Origin: JAOAFX01 sp049700315
GTDB taxonomy: Bacteria > Hydrothermota > Tepidihabitantia > SM23-42 > JAOAFX01
Length of the DNA stretch: 13,711 nt
Reading direction: 5' to 3'
Assembly: GCA_049700315.1 (NCBI GenBank)
Contig: JBNAVN010000059.1
Location: 1 to 13,711 of the forward strand
Position numbers and translations under genes: made by a program. The notes under the pieces were generated by a model that saw only the letters and a program-made list of their open reading frames with translations, was not told the DNA's origin and did not search any database. Positions 1 through 6,621 of the stretch are shown piece after piece. Each line of letters begins with the position of its first letter. The first letter of the stretch is position 1.

Positions 1-140
1 AGCCTTGCCCTACTATTGATGCCTCGTTGTTTGCAAGGCTAAAGCCTTGCCCTACTATTGATGCCTCGTTGTTTGCAAGGCTAAAGCCTTGCCCTACTAT
101 TGATGCCTCGTTGTTTGCAAGGCTAAAGCCTTGCCCTACA
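1..140. repeat. 42-bp tandem repeat, three full copies plus a 14-bp remnant
   Basis: Three identical 42-bp units occupy 1-42, 43-84 and 85-126, followed by the first 14 bases of a fourth. Each junction between units makes the 18-bp palindrome GCAAGGCTAAAGCCTTGC (33-50, 75-92, 117-134), followed by CCTAC. The 19 bases between palindromes (56-74 and 98-116) are identical copies. The window begins exactly at a unit start, so the array may continue to the left. A single related palindrome lies at 9922-9944. The function is unknown. The array is non-coding in appearance and lies downstream of the diguanylate cyclase gene. Confidence 0.97.
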
Positions 141-190
141 TTTTGGGAAAAACTTACCACTTACAATTCATCAGGTATTATTATTTTATA

Positions 191-215
191 AATCGCCCAA
201 TGAATTGGGCAACTA
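191..215. repeat. Intergenic palindrome (GCCCAAT-GA-ATTGGGC, then CTAC)
   Basis: A perfect 7-bp inverted repeat at 195-201 and 204-210 surrounds GA, followed by AACTAC. It has the layout shared by the other intergenic palindromes here: a self-complementary stem, a central TGAA and a CTAC flank. It lies 25 bases past the stop codon of the diguanylate cyclase gene. No T-run follows on the transcribed strand, so it is not a classical terminator. The rest of 141-234 holds no gene I can see. Confidence 0.75.
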
Positions 216-223
216 CAGGTTAA

Positions 224-238
224 ATAATACGGTATTAT
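224..238. other. AT-rich 15-bp palindrome over the cyclase stop codon
   Basis: ATAATAC-G-GTATTAT is a perfect palindrome with a one-base centre, covering the TAA stop at 235-237. The loop is too small for a simple RNA hairpin of this length. It could be a protein-binding dyad or chance in AT-rich DNA. Confidence 0.3.
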
Positions 239-1152
239 AATATTTCAAAATCAGCAGTTACTTTATTCCTCCCATTCTTTTTGCTGTGATACATTAATCT
301 GTCTGCTCTTTTTATTATTGATTTTAATGTATCCTTCTGTCTGGATAGTGTTACTCCGATAGAGACAGTGACGCTTATTATATCAGAGTTTATCCTTAGA
401 TTGGAAAGGGCAATTAGATTTTTAAACTTGTGGGCAATTGTATAGAGTTGTGTTTCATTGACATTCGGGACAATGGCGATAAATTCTTCACCACCCCACC
501 TGCCGACAAGGTCAAAGGATCTTGAGTTTTCCAGGAGTGTATTGGCAACCATTTTTAATACACGGTCGCCAATTTCATGCCCATACTTGTCGTTCACATT
601 TTTAAAATGGTCAATATCAATAAACATTAAACCAAACTGCCAGCCAAATCTTTTAAATTCATTCAACCTTGAACTCAGGTTTATCTCTATCAACCTTCTA
701 TTAGCAATTTTAGTTAAACCATCAATCAGCGCGAGTTTCTCAAGTTCCTGAATGCGTAGTCTTAATGCATTCTTTTCTGCATCATCATAAAAGATTTCTA
801 CAGCACCAATGACCTTTTGATTTTCATCTTTTACCGGCAATGTCCTGACATGAACAAGAATGCGATGGCCTTCTCTATGGTGTAAATATAACTCTTTATT
901 ATATTCAATCCCATTTTCAATTGAAATAGATATCGGACATAGTTTACAATTATTACAGAGATTTTGTCCCTGTTCATTGATATGCATCAAGAAACCATTA
1001 TTACAACTTTTTTCCAGGACTTCCTCTGCTTTGAATCCTGTGATTCTCTCTGCCGCTGGATTCCAGTAAGTTATTCTTTTGTCTTTGTCAACAAAATAAA
1101 CACCATAATCACAATTTTCCAGAAGTGTTTTGTAATATTTAAAATCATTCAT
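235..1152 (-). CDS. PAS-GGDEF diguanylate cyclase
   Basis: Probably makes cyclic di-GMP from two GTP in response to a signal sensed by an N-terminal PAS domain. It is soluble, with no membrane segment. The PAS domain covers about residues 5-122 and carries a cysteine cluster, C50 and C66, C69, C72, in a pattern LCxxCxLCP. A short helical linker (about 124-140) leads to the GGDEF domain (about 140-300). The active-site loop is GGEEF (220-224), a functional variant. The metal-binding D179 and D181 lie in FIDIDHF, and an RxxD inhibitory site (R211-D214) sits five residues before the loop, so product feedback is likely. The ATG start has no good Shine-Dalgarno site. It lies 60 bp after peroxiredoxin and may be co-transcribed with it. 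The cysteines suggest redox, metal or cluster sensing, which is inference. Confidence 0.92.
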   Translation of the reverse strand: MNDFKYYKTLLENCDYGVYFVDKDKRITYWNPAAERITGFKAEEVLEKSCNNGFLMHINEQGQNLCNNCKLCPISISIENGIEYNKELYLHHREGHRILVHVRTLPVKDENQKVIGAVEIFYDDAEKNALRLRIQELEKLALIDGLTKIANRRLIEINLSSRLNEFKRFGWQFGLMFIDIDHFKNVNDKYGHEIGDRVLKMVANTLLENSRSFDLVGRWGGEEFIAIVPNVNETQLYTIAHKFKNLIALSNLRINSDIISVTVSIGVTLSRQKDTLKSIIKRADRLMYHSKKNGRNKVTADFEIL

Positions 1153-1212
1153 TTATTTTCGCTTTATTTCATCTTTATTAAATTTTTTTATCTCTACAAG
1201 ATGCCCAGAGAA

Positions 1213-1884
1213 TCACCGATTCAATTTCTTATGGCAGAGCCACCAGTCAAAACACTCAAATTCACCGGCTTTTGCCTTTTCCAGACGTTCTTTTGCAGAT
1301 TTCACATCCTTGGCAGGTGGAACAATTACATTGTCCTTTATAATCTCATTATTAGGCCAGTTAGCAGGCATTGCCACACCATATTTATCAGATATCTGCA
1401 TCGCCTCAACTGCCCTTAAGATTTCATCCATATTTCTACCGAGTTCCTGGGGATAATAGAAAATTATTCTAATCTTTCCTTTGTCATCTACAACAAACAC
1501 AGCACGAACAGTATTGGTCCCTTTTCCAGGATGGATAAGTCCGAGTGTCTCTGCCACAGCACCCGTGTCCGCAATTATTGGAAATTGTATCTCAACTCCA
1601 AATTTTTCCTTTATCCATTCTTCCCATTTAATATGGGAAAAGACCTGGTCAACGCTGAGACCTATCAATTCACAATTCAATGCCTTGAATCTTTCGTATC
1701 TTTTCTGAAATGCAACAAATTCAGTTGTGCAAACAGGTGTAAAATCTGCAGGGTGGCTGAAAAGAACGAACCACTTACCTGCAAATACCTTTGGTAATTC
1801 CAGAACCCCATGGGTTGTCTGGACTTTCATTTCTGGAAAATCATCTCCCAAGAGTGGCATCCTTTTTTCTTTTATGTTATCCAT
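1213..1884 (-). CDS. Peroxiredoxin, Prx6/archaeal type
   Basis: Reduces hydrogen peroxide and organic hydroperoxides with a thiol donor in the cytoplasm. The peroxidatic cysteine is C52 in the motif PxxxTxxC (P45, T49, C52), and the conserved active-site arginine is R127. At 223 residues it has the long C-terminal extension of the Prx6 class. It ends in a C211-x5-C217 pair within a CFDWW-type motif, as in archaeal thioredoxin peroxidases where these cysteines help resolve the oxidised enzyme. The ATG start has AGGAGG at 1891-1896 with a 6-nt gap. It follows the nitroreductase by 16 bp, so the two share a transcript. The likely reductants nearby are the glutaredoxin or the disulfide-reductase system (inference). 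Identification is firm; which donor is used is not visible. Confidence 0.96.
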   Translation of the reverse strand: MDNIKEKRMPLLGDDFPEMKVQTTHGVLELPKVFAGKWFVLFSHPADFTPVCTTEFVAFQKRYERFKALNCELIGLSVDQVFSHIKWEEWIKEKFGVEIQFPIIADTGAVAETLGLIHPGKGTNTVRAVFVVDDKGKIRIIFYYPQELGRNMDEILRAVEAMQISDKYGVAMPANWPNNEIIKDNVIVPPAKDVKSAKERLEKAKAGEFECFDWWLCHKKLNR

Positions 1885-1900
1885 ATATTACCTCCTGTTT

Positions 1901-2458
1901 TTAATTGTATTTATTATACCAAACAAATTTCTCAAAACCCTGCCTTTCTGGTCTATTATTTTCCGCCTCAATCTGCTTTTCTGAAAGGACAGGATTTATC
2001 TTTTCAGAATGTCTGCCGACAATGACCAGGGTAATAATCTCCATATCAGAAGGAATGTTAAGTATTTCCTTTACTTTATCCGGAGAATACCCGGCAATCG
2101 GATGGGCTACCAACTCCAGTTCAGTAGCCCGTAGAATCATTGCCGCGGTTGCCATGCCAGTATCAAAGAGATAGTATCTGCGACCATCTTTCATTATACA
2201 ATCAAATTCCGGTTTACTGAATACCACAATAATCATACTTGCTGATTGTGCCCATTCATTGCCGGGCGCGAGTGCTGAATGTAATTGTTTTAGAATCTCC
2301 TTATCGTATACAAAGACATAGCGCCAGGGCTGTTTATTGAAACAGGAACAGAAAAGTTGTGCTGCCTTTGCAAGTTCAGTGATAAGTTCATCAGTAATTT
2401 CTACAGGGTCAAGGGAACGGTATGCCCGCCTCTTATTAATTGCTTCAACAACATCCAT
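1901..2458 (-). CDS. Nitroreductase-family flavoprotein
   Basis: An FMN-dependent NAD(P)H oxidoreductase of the nitroreductase fold; the physiological substrate cannot be read from sequence. Family marks are the N-terminal phosphate-binding RRAYR (10-14), the FNKQPWRYVFV stretch (40-50) that lines the flavin, an aspartate-led helix DTGMATAAMIL (99-109) and the VGRHSE segment near residue 150. At 185 residues it is a compact member. It has four cysteines (C37, C39, C87 and none in a clear motif beyond the CxC at 37-39, which is unusual next to the flavin loop). Its ATG has AAGGAG at 2464-2469. It lies 29 bp after the exported superoxide-reductase-like gene and 16 bp before peroxiredoxin, so it belongs to the oxidative-stress run. 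A role in flavin-based reduction of oxygen or disulfides is conjecture. Confidence 0.93.
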   Translation of the reverse strand: MDVVEAINKRRAYRSLDPVEITDELITELAKAAQLFCSCFNKQPWRYVFVYDKEILKQLHSALAPGNEWAQSASMIIVVFSKPEFDCIMKDGRRYYLFDTGMATAAMILRATELELVAHPIAGYSPDKVKEILNIPSDMEIITLVIVGRHSEKINPVLSEKQIEAENNRPERQGFEKFVWYNKYN

Positions 2459-2487
2459 AGCTTCTCCTTATTATTTAATCAAATTCA

Positions 2488-2862
2488 TCACTGGGGTGAT
2501 TTTAAAGTACCTGGTTCCAATACGAAAGTTGCGCGCTTATTTCCATTTATATTACAGTCTGCCTTGATATTCAGAGTATCACCTATCTTGAGGTCAATAA
2601 CCTTGTAGAGATATTCCTGATATTCATTATTAATCTGTTTTACGCATGATTGTTCTACTTTTTTATTATTCTTTGAGTGTAACTCAAGTTTTGCTACAAA
2701 GTGTTTGTTAACATCCCGGACATTGTGTTTTACAAAGATTTTAATTTTCTGTTCAAGAGTATCATATTCAGCCGATATATCAGATGGGGGATGGGCAGAT
2801 GACAGGGCGACAAAAATCATTAAAGTAAATATCACTACTGGTATTTTTTGGCGGGTTAACAC
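2488..2862 (-). CDS. Exported superoxide-reductase-like protein with altered metal site
   Basis: A small secreted or periplasmic protein of 124 residues. The first 23 residues form a typical signal peptide (basic start, hydrophobic VVIFTLMIFVAL, SSA cleavage site), leaving His24 as the probable mature N-terminus in the sequence HPPSDI. The body is beta-rich and resembles the catalytic domain of superoxide reductase. KHNVRDVNKHFVAKLEL (45-61) lines up with the His-rich strand of that enzyme, and ADCNING (101-107) lines up with its YCNIHG. The cysteine ligand (C103) is kept but the following histidine is Asn106. Function is unknown. Metal binding by H24, H46, H54 and C103 is plausible but inferred. 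The start is GTG with AAGGAGG at 2868-2874, 5 nt away. It directly follows the small membrane protein, and they may work together. Confidence 0.8.
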   Translation of the reverse strand: MLTRQKIPVVIFTLMIFVALSSAHPPSDISAEYDTLEQKIKIFVKHNVRDVNKHFVAKLELHSKNNKKVEQSCVKQINNEYQEYLYKVIDLKIGDTLNIKADCNINGNKRATFVLEPGTLKSPQ

Positions 2863-2880
2863 TATAACCTCCTTTCTTCT

Positions 2881-3057
2881 TCAAAAATAATTCAAATAAA
2901 TCACAATTGCAAGATGAATAGTAGCAGTTATAATTCCGAAAAGGGCGATTAACCTATGCCAGCGGATATCCAACTTAATGACACGCAAACCTGTGAGCAC
3001 TGCAAACAAAATCAAAACATACGAAACGATTCCGAATGGCTTTAATAATGATACCAA
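2881..3057 (-). CDS. Small two-helix membrane protein (58 aa)
   Basis: I found this by translating the gap between the ferritin-like and exported SOR-like genes. It opens with TTG at 3057, preceded by AAGGAG at 3064-3069 with an ideal 6-nt gap, and ends with TGA at 2881. The predicted protein has two hydrophobic spans, about residues 8-26 and 36-57, separated by the charged turn RVIKLDIRWHR. Histidines H34 and H48 lie 14 residues apart at the start and in the middle of helix 2, which would allow heme or metal binding, though this is speculation. It starts 19 bp after the ferritin-like gene and is followed after 18 bp by the exported protein, so the three are one transcript. I recognise no family. 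Support rests on the ribosome site, the tight spacing and the coherent membrane pattern. Confidence 0.75.
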   Translation of the reverse strand: MVSLLKPFGIVSYVLILFAVLTGLRVIKLDIRWHRLIALFGIITATIHLAIVIYLNYF

Positions 3058-3075
3058 TTCAATCTCCTTAACTTT

Positions 3076-3603
3076 TCATTCCCAGATTATGGTGCCCTTA
3101 TTGGCAAGCTGGTACAATTCATTTTCAAGTATATTCAGGTGTCTCCTTTCGTCTTCAGAGAGATTAATGAATATCTGTTTCACCTTTTTATCTTCTATCT
3201 GTTCGGCAATCTTTTTATATCTTTCCTGAGCCTGTTTCTCTGCTTTTATTCCAATATTCAACACATCAATAATTTCGTCCTTATTCGGTTCAAATTCGCC
3301 ACTCACTTCTGGTTTAATCATTTTGTCAAAAGGCGCAATCGGTGCAAGGGCAATGGTTTTACCTTTCTGTCTTGATTCAATTATTTCTTTTATATGTTCA
3401 TAATGCTTCTGCTCAAATTCAGCAAGCTCGCGGAAAAGATTTCTTCCTGTTTCACTCCGGGCTTTTTGCGCTGCCTTAGAATAAAATTCCATTGCCATCA
3501 GTTCCGCACCCAGTGCCGAAAGCAGGAGTTCATCAATGTCCAATTTTCCTGCTTTCTTTTTCGCTACTTTTTTTATTATTTTTTTCTTTGCTTTCTTCTT
3601 CAT
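3076..3603 (-). CDS. Diiron ferritin-like (rubrerythrin-type) protein with Lys-rich tail
   Basis: A four-helix diiron protein related to rubrerythrin but without a rubredoxin domain; probably an iron-binding peroxidase or oxygen-defence protein in the cytoplasm. Both halves of the duplicated site are present: E34 with E64xxH67, and E122 with E152xxH155. The first 20 residues contain 12 lysines (KKKAKKKIIKKVAKKK), a highly basic flexible tail before the first helix. Such tails bind DNA in some Dps proteins, so DNA association is possible here (inference). Alternatively the tail may only aid solubility or localisation. The ATG has AAGGAGG at 3608-3614, 4 nt away. It follows the beta subunit of the 2-oxoacid oxidoreductase by 35 bp and precedes the small membrane protein by 18 bp. 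Confidence 0.92.
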   Translation of the reverse strand: MKKKAKKKIIKKVAKKKAGKLDIDELLLSALGAELMAMEFYSKAAQKARSETGRNLFRELAEFEQKHYEHIKEIIESRQKGKTIALAPIAPFDKMIKPEVSGEFEPNKDEIIDVLNIGIKAEKQAQERYKKIAEQIEDKKVKQIFINLSEDERRHLNILENELYQLANKGTIIWE

Positions 3604-3622
3604 TTTGCCTCCTTATTTATTT

Positions 3623-3636
3623 GATTTCAAGAAATC
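3623..3636. other. Short palindrome between korB and the ferritin-like gene
   Basis: GATTTC-AA-GAAATC is a perfect 6-bp inverted repeat in the 35-bp gap. No T-run follows on the transcribed strand. It could be a weak mRNA stem or chance. Confidence 0.3.
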
Positions 3637-3638
3637 TA

Positions 3639-4532
3639 TTATTTCTTCAATTCTTTCATCCCCATATCCTTTCTATTATCAAAAACTTCTTTAATAAAAT
3701 TCAGTCTTTTTGTTATGTTTCTCTTGATAACCGGCTCCCTATCTTTTCTATATACTGAAAGATTTTCTTCAAAAGTTTTTCTGTTTGGATTGATATAAAA
3801 AACCCCTAATGGAAGTTTTCCTGTCTCACAAGCTCTTTTGAAAGCCTCAAACCGTTCAAAGGGTTGGTAGGATTCTTCAAGATAATAAGTGTTTTTCTTA
3901 AACCACTCATAAGTATTCACACGGTTGAATGATACACAGGGCTGGAATATATCAACCAATGCATAACCCTTATGGAGTATTGCCCTTTTTATCATTTCTT
4001 TTGTCTGTTCTGCATCACCAATGAATGCCCTGGCAACAAAAGAGGCATCCAGAGCAATTGCTACAGCAATTGGATTAAAAGGTGGTTCAAACACACCTTC
4101 AATCTGAACTGGCGTCTTAAATCCTAATTGACTTGTTGGTGATGCCTGTCCCTTTGTCAAACCATAAACCATATTATTGTGAACTATATTGGTAATATCA
4201 GGATTGCGTCTTATGGTGTGAATAAAATGGTTTCCACCTTCTCCATATGTGCAACCATCACCACTCACTGCAATTACAGTCAATTCAGGATTTATAGCCT
4301 TTATTGCAGTCGCAGAAGATAGATATCTACCATGGAGACCATTAAAGAGATTACACTTGATATAATGTGGGAGCTTTGCTGCCTGTCCAATACCAGATAC
4401 CAAAACCAAATTTTCAGGTTTTATATCAAGTTCTGCAATTGATTCTTTTAATACATTTAGAATACCAAAATTCCCACAACCAGGGCACCAGGCAATATCA
4501 ATACTTTCTAAATCATAATTTTTTTTTATCAT
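3639..4532 (-). CDS. korB: 2-oxoacid:ferredoxin oxidoreductase, beta (TPP) subunit
   Basis: The thiamine-diphosphate subunit of an enzyme that oxidatively decarboxylates a 2-oxoacid to acyl-CoA and reduces ferredoxin. The TPP/Mg motif runs from GDG (91-93) to HNN (118-120) and YGLTKGQASPTS. Cluster-binding cysteines are seen at C16 and C19 (CPGC) and C199 (QPC). The position usually occupied by the third cysteine, in GIGC, is glutamine here (Q50, GIGQAAK); C60 and C94 are other cysteines nearby. I chose the ATG at 4532 because GGAGG (4540-4544) lies 7 nt before it. An upstream TTG at 4556 and ATG at 4538 are in frame but badly placed. With this start it overlaps the glyoxalase-fold gene by 20 nt. 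Substrate (2-oxoglutarate, branched-chain or other) is not decided by sequence, so the symbol is nominal. Confidence 0.93.
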   Translation of the reverse strand: MIKKNYDLESIDIAWCPGCGNFGILNVLKESIAELDIKPENLVLVSGIGQAAKLPHYIKCNLFNGLHGRYLSSATAIKAINPELTVIAVSGDGCTYGEGGNHFIHTIRRNPDITNIVHNNMVYGLTKGQASPTSQLGFKTPVQIEGVFEPPFNPIAVAIALDASFVARAFIGDAEQTKEMIKRAILHKGYALVDIFQPCVSFNRVNTYEWFKKNTYYLEESYQPFERFEAFKRACETGKLPLGVFYINPNRKTFEENLSVYRKDREPVIKRNITKRLNFIKEVFDNRKDMGMKELKK

Positions 4533-4941
4533 AATCATTCCTCCGTCTAAGTTCAATCATATTTCCATCAGTGTCTTTTATGAAATAGACAAAATGTCCA
4601 TTTCTTTTCACTTTTATAATCTTTGCTTTCTTACTTCTTGCATATTTTATGAAAACTTCTCTATTTTTGACTACCAGTCCAAAGTGGTGATAACCGGGGG
4701 TGGTTTTCATTTTTCTATTCTTTTTCTTATGCGGTTCAAATATCTCAATGATTAGGTTTGGAGACTTCAGACGATAAAAACAGCAGGATGTATTTACATC
4801 AAATATCTTTTTAACTAAATAATCTTCCAGCCTCTGGCTACTTAAGAACTTAAACCCTAAAACTCTTGTGTAAAATTTTATCAGCGATTCAGCATTTGTT
4901 GTCCATATCCCTATGTGATCAACTGTATACTTTTCATTCAT
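4513..4941 (-). CDS. Glyoxalase/VOC-fold metalloprotein inside the kor operon
   Basis: A 142-residue protein of the vicinal-oxygen-chelate superfamily, with two beta-alpha-beta-beta-beta modules (about 5-70 and 83-133). The four usual metal ligands are all present: H9 (DHIGIW), E66 (IIEIFE), H86 (YHHFGLV) and E130 (NMIEL), so it should be an active metalloenzyme. Possible activities in the family include lyase, epimerase (methylmalonyl-CoA type) and dioxygenase; I cannot choose. The basic tail RRRNDYDKKK is unusual and partly reflects overlap with the next gene. Its ATG overlaps the korA stop by 4 nt (ATGA), with GGAGG about 8 nt upstream inside korA, and its end overlaps korB by 20 nt. This tight coupling suggests it acts on the substrate or product of the oxidoreductase, or is made in step with it. 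Confidence 0.9.
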   Translation of the reverse strand: MNEKYTVDHIGIWTTNAESLIKFYTRVLGFKFLSSQRLEDYLVKKIFDVNTSCCFYRLKSPNLIIEIFEPHKKKNRKMKTTPGYHHFGLVVKNREVFIKYARSKKAKIIKVKRNGHFVYFIKDTDGNMIELRRRNDYDKKKL

Positions 4942-6620
4942 AGAAATTCCTCCAGTCTTTTTATGATTTCTTCAACTGAAAATGGTAGCCCATTATATTT
5001 GAGAATACGGTTTTTAATATCTATGTCCGTATAGAGCTTTATCATTTTGGCGAATTGTCCAGTGGCATTATTTTCAACAATACATAGATTTTTTGCCTTT
5101 CTCAAAAATATCCCTGTATCAGGATGAATCGGAAATACCTGGCTGAAATGGAGCATTGATATATTTCCATAGTTCATATCTTCAATCGCCTCTTTAACTA
5201 TATTATAATTTGAACCCCAGCATAAGACAAGGGTTTTGTAATCAGGTGAACCAACCAGTTCTGGTGGTATTATATCATTTTTGATTTCTGAAATTTTCTT
5301 AAAAAGTTTATCCATCATAACTGGCCGAAGTTCCAAATCTTCTGAGATGTGTCCATCTTCGGTGTGGTGATGGCAATCAGCATTCACAAGTCCTTCACCA
5401 AAACCTGGGATACCCCGTGGTGATACACCATTTTCAGTCAGTCTATAACGCTTATAATCCCTTGTCATTTTTATTATAGCGGATTCAATTCTAATCTTAT
5501 CAAGTTCAAAAGGTGCGACATTGTAAGAAGAATCAATAAAGAACTGGTCTGTTAAGACAAAGACAGGAACCTGATATTTATCAGCAAGATTGAATGCCTT
5601 CTGAGTAAGATAAAATCCCTGCTCAAATGATCCTGGTGCCAAAATTATTCTTGGGAATTCACCATGTCCCGCATATAATGCAAGTTCAAGGTCTGCCTGT
5701 TCAGTCCTTGTAGGTAAACCAGTTGCTGGACCTGGCCTCTGGGCAAGGTGAATGACAATCGGAGTTTCCTGTATTGCAGAAAGACTCAACCCTTCGGTCA
5801 TAAGGTCAAATCCACCACCAGAAGTTGTAACCATTGAACGGGCACCGGCGTATGATGCGCCGATGCCCATATTCATTGCGGAGATTTCATCCTCAGCCTG
5901 TTCGGTTATTATGTCAAGTTCATTTGAATGCCGGGCAAGATAGGTCCATACACCACTTGAAGGTGTCATTGGATAAGCAGCAATAAATTTACAACCCCCA
6001 GCAATTGCACCAAGCGCAATTGCTTCAGAGCCGTCCATAATCTTTTCATTCTCTTGAATCACACCTGATGGATTGTCAATGGGTGGCAGGACATTTTTTA
6101 ATTCTTTCCCTTTTTCATAACCCAGTTGTGCTGCCCGCAGGTTATTATTAACTACTGTCTCACCTTTCATTTGAAAATTTTTCTTGAGATATTCATTCAG
6201 ATACTCAAGTCTCAGATTCAGGATTGAAACAATAGCACCAACCGCCACAATATTTGTATAGATTGGACCACCGATTTCTCTTGCAATCTTTGAAAATTGA
6301 ATTTCATAATTTTTGTATCCAGATTCGCCTATTTCACCAATGATTATTGTATTCTGTGAAATCCTTTTTTGGAGATGCTTATAAGCCCTGTTGATTAACG
6401 GAATGAATATATCGATCCTGTCTATAGGTGCCCGCACTCTTTGTTCACTGATCCGTATTTCGGTTGAATTTATTCCTCCCCTGATTCTTGACATAAATTC
6501 AGTTGTGGAAAATACATTAAATCCATTTCTGTGGGCAGTATAAAGCAATGCTTCAGAGACAGTATTTATACCCTGCCCGGCTTCTCCACAAATTACTATT
6601 GAAATATCTTTACTCTGCAT
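4938..6620 (-). CDS. korA: 2-oxoacid:ferredoxin oxidoreductase, fused gamma-alpha subunit
   Basis: A 560-residue fusion that pairs with the beta subunit two genes downstream. Residues about 8-185 are the gamma domain, starting with the CoA-related GEAGQGIN loop (12-19). Residues about 195-440 are the alpha N-terminal domain with YPMTPSS (216-222), TTSGGGFDLM (265-274) and GLPTRTEQADL (301-311). The C-terminal part (about 460-560) holds the ENNATGQ motif (516-521). A start at 6701 is possible by reading frame but would overlap rubrerythrin by 80 nt. The ATG at 6618-6620 gives the proper family N-terminus and sits one nucleotide after the rubrerythrin stop, so translation is probably coupled; its Shine-Dalgarno site is weak. 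No ferredoxin-type delta subunit is encoded nearby, so it should donate to a separate ferredoxin. Confidence 0.95.
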   Translation of the reverse strand: MQSKDISIVICGEAGQGINTVSEALLYTAHRNGFNVFSTTEFMSRIRGGINSTEIRISEQRVRAPIDRIDIFIPLINRAYKHLQKRISQNTIIIGEIGESGYKNYEIQFSKIAREIGGPIYTNIVAVGAIVSILNLRLEYLNEYLKKNFQMKGETVVNNNLRAAQLGYEKGKELKNVLPPIDNPSGVIQENEKIMDGSEAIALGAIAGGCKFIAAYPMTPSSGVWTYLARHSNELDIITEQAEDEISAMNMGIGASYAGARSMVTTSGGGFDLMTEGLSLSAIQETPIVIHLAQRPGPATGLPTRTEQADLELALYAGHGEFPRIILAPGSFEQGFYLTQKAFNLADKYQVPVFVLTDQFFIDSSYNVAPFELDKIRIESAIIKMTRDYKRYRLTENGVSPRGIPGFGEGLVNADCHHHTEDGHISEDLELRPVMMDKLFKKISEIKNDIIPPELVGSPDYKTLVLCWGSNYNIVKEAIEDMNYGNISMLHFSQVFPIHPDTGIFLRKAKNLCIVENNATGQFAKMIKLYTDIDIKNRILKYNGLPFSVEEIIKRLEEFL

Positions 6621-6621
6621 T

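Noticed and set aside
1..140. CRISPR array (palindromic repeats with spacers)
   Set aside because: The 19-bp stretches between palindromes are identical, and only three units are seen with no cas genes. It is a simple tandem repeat.
458..1419. Plus-strand open frames opposite the cyclase and peroxiredoxin genes
   Set aside because: They are antisense to well-supported genes and show no ribosome site or recognisable domain. The same applies to all other plus-strand frames in the window.
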